Source: an uncultured Prevotella sp. (GTDB lineage: Bacteria > Bacteroidota > Bacteroidia > Bacteroidales > Bacteroidaceae). From it: a stretch of DNA of 18,237 nucleotides. The position numbers and the translations under genes are program-made. Below the pieces are notes generated by a model. That model was not told the origin of the DNA and made no database searches. It saw nothing but the letters and a program-made list of their open reading frames with translations. The first letter of the stretch is position 1, and each line of letters begins with the position of its first letter. Below, piece after piece: positions 15,682 to 18,237 of this stretch. The DNA is taken from assembly GCA_937922435.1 (NCBI GenBank), contig CAKZVT010000059.1:1-18237 (forward strand). Reading direction: 5' to 3'.

Positions 15682-16701
15682 ATGAAGAAAATACTGTTGA
15701 TATCGCTGCCGGCAGTGCCGGTAGCGATATTTTTTATAGCATACCTGCTGGCATTAAGGCCGTTTTCAGTAAAGAGGATGGCAGCCTGCACGGCGTTGGT
15801 AGAGTGCAAGTCGCACTTTGAATTGCTGGCCGACGGCAAGTCAGTGGCCTGCTTCAAGACATTGGGCGACAGCCTCACGCCCGAATGTATGTCGCTAAGT
15901 ACAGACTCTACCGTCATCACACGCACATACACCACGGCCATATGGGTGAACAGATGGCCGCTGCTGCCGTCGTGCGCAGGACTGATGCTGACCGTCAACG
16001 GCGACAGTACGGCTGAAAAAAGGCTCGTACTGGCAAACAAGACGATGCCTGACATAATAAGAAAGGCCATCGGCAACACAGCCGAAAGCATCAGCCAACT
16101 TGAGCGGATGCAAGAAGAGGCCGACTACTACATGGCCACGCACAACGTCAACGACGACGGCTACAACGTCATGGCGGAGTTTGACGAGAACCTGAAGGAG
16201 CGCAGGGAGAAAGCCGGAAGGCTGCTCGCAGCACTCGAAGGCGCAGCCAAGGGGAAGCGGCTTGCCATGAGACTCGTGACTGAATACACCCTTATACGCC
16301 GCGACACGGCAGGACACGCCGTGCGCACAGCGTGCCGGCTGATGACGGCAGACCGCACGAAGCCGCTGCGCCTGCTGCAAACCGCCGACCGGCAGATGCC
16401 CGACGGAGCGTCGGCTGTACACCTTAACGTATGGCCCATGCCCGGATTTGAGACTGGAGACAGCCTCGTCATAGCCTCATACGCAGGCTGCAACGCCTAC
16501 GGCTACGCACCCACGGCCGCCAAGGCACAGGCGTTCAAGGGCGCGGCAAGGGGCAACGGACAGCACGACGTGCCGCCGATGTTAGCGCCTGACGGCTCGC
16601 CTGTGTTCACGGCTCGCGGACGGTTTGCCGGCATAAGCATACACGGACGCATAGAGAAAGCCGCCGACTGCGGTTTCGGACTTAAACACCTGATGCCATG
16701 A
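15682..16701 (+). CDS. Membrane-anchored or secreted protein of unknown function
   Basis: A 339-residue protein starting at 15682 (MKKILLISLPAVPVAIFFIA), with an uncleaved anchor or signal peptide over residues 4-26. The rest is predicted extracytoplasmic: an N-terminal part with several Cys (ACTALVECKSHFEL, VACFKTLGDSLTPEC), a helical middle region (about 130-200: LERMQEEADYYMATHNVND, ENLKERREKAGRLLAALEGAA), and a C-terminal part (GDSLVIASYAGCNAYGYAPT) faintly like a serine-protease-fold sheet, but with no catalytic triad that I can identify. It starts 10 bases after the inositol synthase gene and overlaps the GH25 gene by ATGA, so the three are probably co-expressed. I do not recognise the family. 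The earlier in-frame ATG at 15574 lies inside the upstream gene and is rejected. Confidence 0.8.
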   Translation: MKKILLISLPAVPVAIFFIAYLLALRPFSVKRMAACTALVECKSHFELLADGKSVACFKTLGDSLTPECMSLSTDSTVITRTYTTAIWVNRWPLLPSCAGLMLTVNGDSTAEKRLVLANKTMPDIIRKAIGNTAESISQLERMQEEADYYMATHNVNDDGYNVMAEFDENLKERREKAGRLLAALEGAAKGKRLAMRLVTEYTLIRRDTAGHAVRTACRLMTADRTKPLRLLQTADRQMPDGASAVHLNVWPMPGFETGDSLVIASYAGCNAYGYAPTAAKAQAFKGAARGNGQHDVPPMLAPDGSPVFTARGRFAGISIHGRIEKAADCGFGLKHLMP

Positions 16702-17897
16702 AAAACACCTTTACCTTATTTATTATAGCCCTGCTGACGCTGCTGACGGCTTGTACAAGGAAAACACCTGCGGACACCGCCATAACCATACACGGCAAAT
16801 ACACATACCGCGGAGCCGTAGCCGACGGACAACCTGACGGCTACGGAGTGCTGCTTAGCGGCGACTCGACCGTGTACAGCGGACAATGGAAGGCCGAGAA
16901 GAGGCACGGCCGCGCCACCGTAACCGACCCACTGGGGCGCACGGTGCAGGCGATATTCCGCGCGGACACCATAGTGCGCGGCACCATAGCCGACAGCCTC
17001 GGCACTTACCGGGGCGAGCTTGACAGCCTCTTCCGCCCCTGCGGCCACGGCATCTGGCGCGGACGCGACGGCAGCCACTATGACGGGGCGTGGCGAGAGG
17101 GACGGAGAAACGGCTTCGGATGCGGCCTGACGGCGCAAGGCAAGGTGCAAACGGGCGAATGGAAGGACGGCGCGTACCGCGGAGAACGCATGACTTACAC
17201 CGCCGAACGCATCTACGGCATAGACATATCGCGCTACCAGCACGGCAAGGGGCGCAAGAAATACGCAATAAACTGGGGCAAACTGCGCATAACCCACTTA
17301 GGGGACATAAGCCGAAAGAAGGTAAACGGCAAGGTAGACTACCCCGTGTCGTTCGTCTACATCAAGTCAACCGAAGGCGCGTCGGTGCGCAATCCGTATT
17401 ACCTAAGCGACTACCGCGCGGCGCGCAGGCGCGGCATACCCGTCGGCGCGTACCACTTTTTCTCCACAAAATCCACCGCAAAGAAGCAGGCACAATACTT
17501 CCTGCGCCACTCGCGCTTCTCAAGGGGCGACCTGCCGCCAGTCTTAGACGTGGAGCCTACGGCCTCGCAAATAAGGCAGATGGGCGGCACGGCGGCCATG
17601 TTCAGCCGCATACGCACGTGGCTCGGCATCGTGCAGAGGCGCACCGGGGTGCGCCCCATACTCTACGTGAGCCAGCAGTTCGTCAACAAATACCTGCCCG
17701 AAGCGCCCGACCTGATGCGCGACTACATGGTATGGATAGCCCGTTACGGCGAGTACCGCCCCGACGTGCGCCTGGCCGTATGGCAACTGTGCCCCGACGG
17801 ACGCGTGAGCGGCATACACGGCGAGGTGGACATCAACGTGTTCAACGGCTACCACGACCGCTTCGAGCGGTTTTTGAAAGAGGAGACGATAAGGTAA
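16698..17897 (+). CDS. Lipoprotein with MORN repeats and GH25 lysozyme domain
   Basis: A 399-residue lipoprotein: MKNTFTLFIIALLTLLTAC with lipobox LTAC (Cys19). Residues about 35-165 hold several MORN-type repeats: YRGAVADGQPDGYGVLL, YSGQWKAEKRHGRA, YRGELDSLFRPCGHGIW, YDGAWREGRRNGFG, TGEWKDGAYRG. Residues about 174-390 are a GH25 (Chalaropsis-type) muramidase: YGIDISRYQ with Asp176, FVYIKSTEGAS, GAYHFF, LDVEP with Asp284 and Glu286, YVSQQF, VWIARYG and a closing VDINVF. The acidic residues of the active site are present, so it should hydrolyse the MurNAc-GlcNAc bond of peptidoglycan, from the periplasmic face or the cell surface. MORN repeats usually bind lipids or proteins, so they may position the enzyme at a membrane. 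Its ATG overlaps the upstream stop (ATGA), implying translational coupling. Confidence 0.92.
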   Translation: MKNTFTLFIIALLTLLTACTRKTPADTAITIHGKYTYRGAVADGQPDGYGVLLSGDSTVYSGQWKAEKRHGRATVTDPLGRTVQAIFRADTIVRGTIADSLGTYRGELDSLFRPCGHGIWRGRDGSHYDGAWREGRRNGFGCGLTAQGKVQTGEWKDGAYRGERMTYTAERIYGIDISRYQHGKGRKKYAINWGKLRITHLGDISRKKVNGKVDYPVSFVYIKSTEGASVRNPYYLSDYRAARRRGIPVGAYHFFSTKSTAKKQAQYFLRHSRFSRGDLPPVLDVEPTASQIRQMGGTAAMFSRIRTWLGIVQRRTGVRPILYVSQQFVNKYLPEAPDLMRDYMVWIARYGEYRPDVRLAVWQLCPDGRVSGIHGEVDINVFNGYHDRFERFLKEETIR

Positions 17898-17902
17898 GAT
17901 AG

Positions 17903-17960
17903 AAGTTAAAGGAGTTAAAAGAAGTTATCGCTCACTACGTTCGCTTAGAAGTTAAAGGAC
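17903..17960. repeat. GRAGTTAAA 9-base-period repeat
   Basis: Units GAAGTTAAA, GGAGTTAAA and GAAGTTAT run in near tandem directly after the GH25 gene, followed after a short insert (CGCTCACTACGTTCGCTTA) by another GAAGTTAAAGGA. The same unit builds the inverted repeat at 12843-12960, also right after a gene. Confidence 0.65.
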
Positions 17961-18037
17961 AAATGCCTTGCAGCAAACTCCTTACAAAACAATCAGAGTA
18001 CACGCATCTGTAACCCATTGATAATCAGACAAGTTAC

Positions 18038-18074
18038 AAAAGGCCGCCTTTCGCGTTGCGAAAGGCGGCCTTTT
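18038..18074 (+). terminator. Perfect 17-bp hairpin, AAAAGGCCG family
   Basis: Arms 18038-18054 and 18058-18074 pair perfectly around GTT and end in TTTT. It lies 140 bases after the GH25 stop. It can terminate the operon but is also the best-conserved copy of the dispersed repeat family. Confidence 0.6.
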
Positions 18075-18204
18075 AGCGTGCAATTTATGGCCTTTTGGAA
18101 TGCAAAAGACGTCCTTTCGGATTCATCCGCAAATCTGTTGGATGATTGTTGAAGGTCATTCCGTTTATGTCCTACTGCAAGTCAGGCTGTCGGTAATGTG
18201 TTTT

Positions 18205-18223
18205 GGCGGATTTGCAATCCGCC
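18205..18223. repeat. Short palindrome, terminator-like
   Basis: GGCGGATT (18205-18212) and AATCCGCC (18216-18223) around TGC, flanked by TTTT and GAAAA, so an extended stem with one bulge is possible. It could end a leftward gene lying beyond the right edge. Confidence 0.5.
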
Positions 18224-18237
18224 GAAAATTAATATAA

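Larger units (their letters stand above)
17898..18237. other. Gene-free right end with repeats
   Basis: No coding region is seen. From left to right: GRAGTTAAA-type units (17903-17960), CATTGATAATCAG (18016-18028), a perfect hairpin (18038-18074), a degenerate copy of the same family (about 18086-18120, TGGCCTTTTGGAATGCAAAAGACG), and a short palindrome at 18205-18223. Confidence 0.55.

Noticed and set aside
1..18237. tRNA genes, insertion sequences, integrase or phage genes
   Set aside because: None was seen on reading both strands: no cloverleaf with TTCRA loop, no transposase or integrase motifs. A tRNA scan was not possible, so this is a reading-level negative.

Overview
The window looks like a chromosomal segment from a Bacteroidales bacterium, most likely Prevotella or a close relative. 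The signs are: promoters of the Bacteroidetes form TTTG-N19/20-TAnnTTTG in front of several genes; no obvious Shine-Dalgarno sequences; a secreted protein with a type IX secretion (T9SS) C-terminal signal; a TPR-transmembrane-AraC regulator; the folP-cdaA gene pair; and intergenic hairpins of the AAAAGGCCG...CGGCCTTTT kind. All identifications come from reading the sequence; no database search was possible.

Layout, left to right. (1) Bases 1-115 look like the promoter and leader of a strongly transcribed leftward unit, probably an rRNA operon (boxA-like GTTCTTTGACA). The gene itself lies outside the window. (2) 632-2791 (-) is a T9SS cargo protein, divergent from 2962-4518 (+), a TPR/AraC-type sensor-regulator. 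(3) 4886-5761 (-) is an OmpA-family lipoprotein with its own terminator. (4) 5954-6244 (-) is a small unknown protein with a near-ideal promoter. (5) 7233-8111 (-) folP (dihydropteroate synthase) and 6470-7240 (-) cdaA (diadenylate cyclase) overlap by 8 bases. (6) 8290-10757 is a type II restriction-modification module: a controller-type HTH gene and a frame-broken endonuclease candidate on the + strand, facing an intact C5 cytosine methyltransferase on the - strand. (7) 10758-11480 is gene-free and repeat-rich, with a 152-base composite inverted repeat. (8) 11533-12831 (+) is murF, convergent with 12964-14139 (-), a PatB/MalY-type C-S lyase; a perfect 29-bp-stem inverted repeat lies between them. 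(9) 14367-17897 (+) is a three-gene unit: myo-inositol-1-phosphate synthase, an anchored unknown protein, and a lipoprotein joining MORN repeats to a GH25 lysozyme domain; the last two overlap by ATGA. (10) The right end holds more hairpins and no gene.

Functionally, several genes concern the cell envelope: murF (peptidoglycan precursor), the OmpA lipoprotein (peptidoglycan contact), the GH25 lipoprotein (peptidoglycan cleavage), the T9SS cargo protein, the inositol synthase (possible inositol-lipid supply) and cdaA (c-di-AMP, linked in other bacteria to wall and osmotic homeostasis). The restriction-modification module is the clearest accessory insert. The features most worth following up are the broken restriction gene beside a living methyltransferase and controller, the inverted repeat flanking the controller promoter, the three families of structured intergenic repeats, and the inositol synthase/MORN-GH25 operon.
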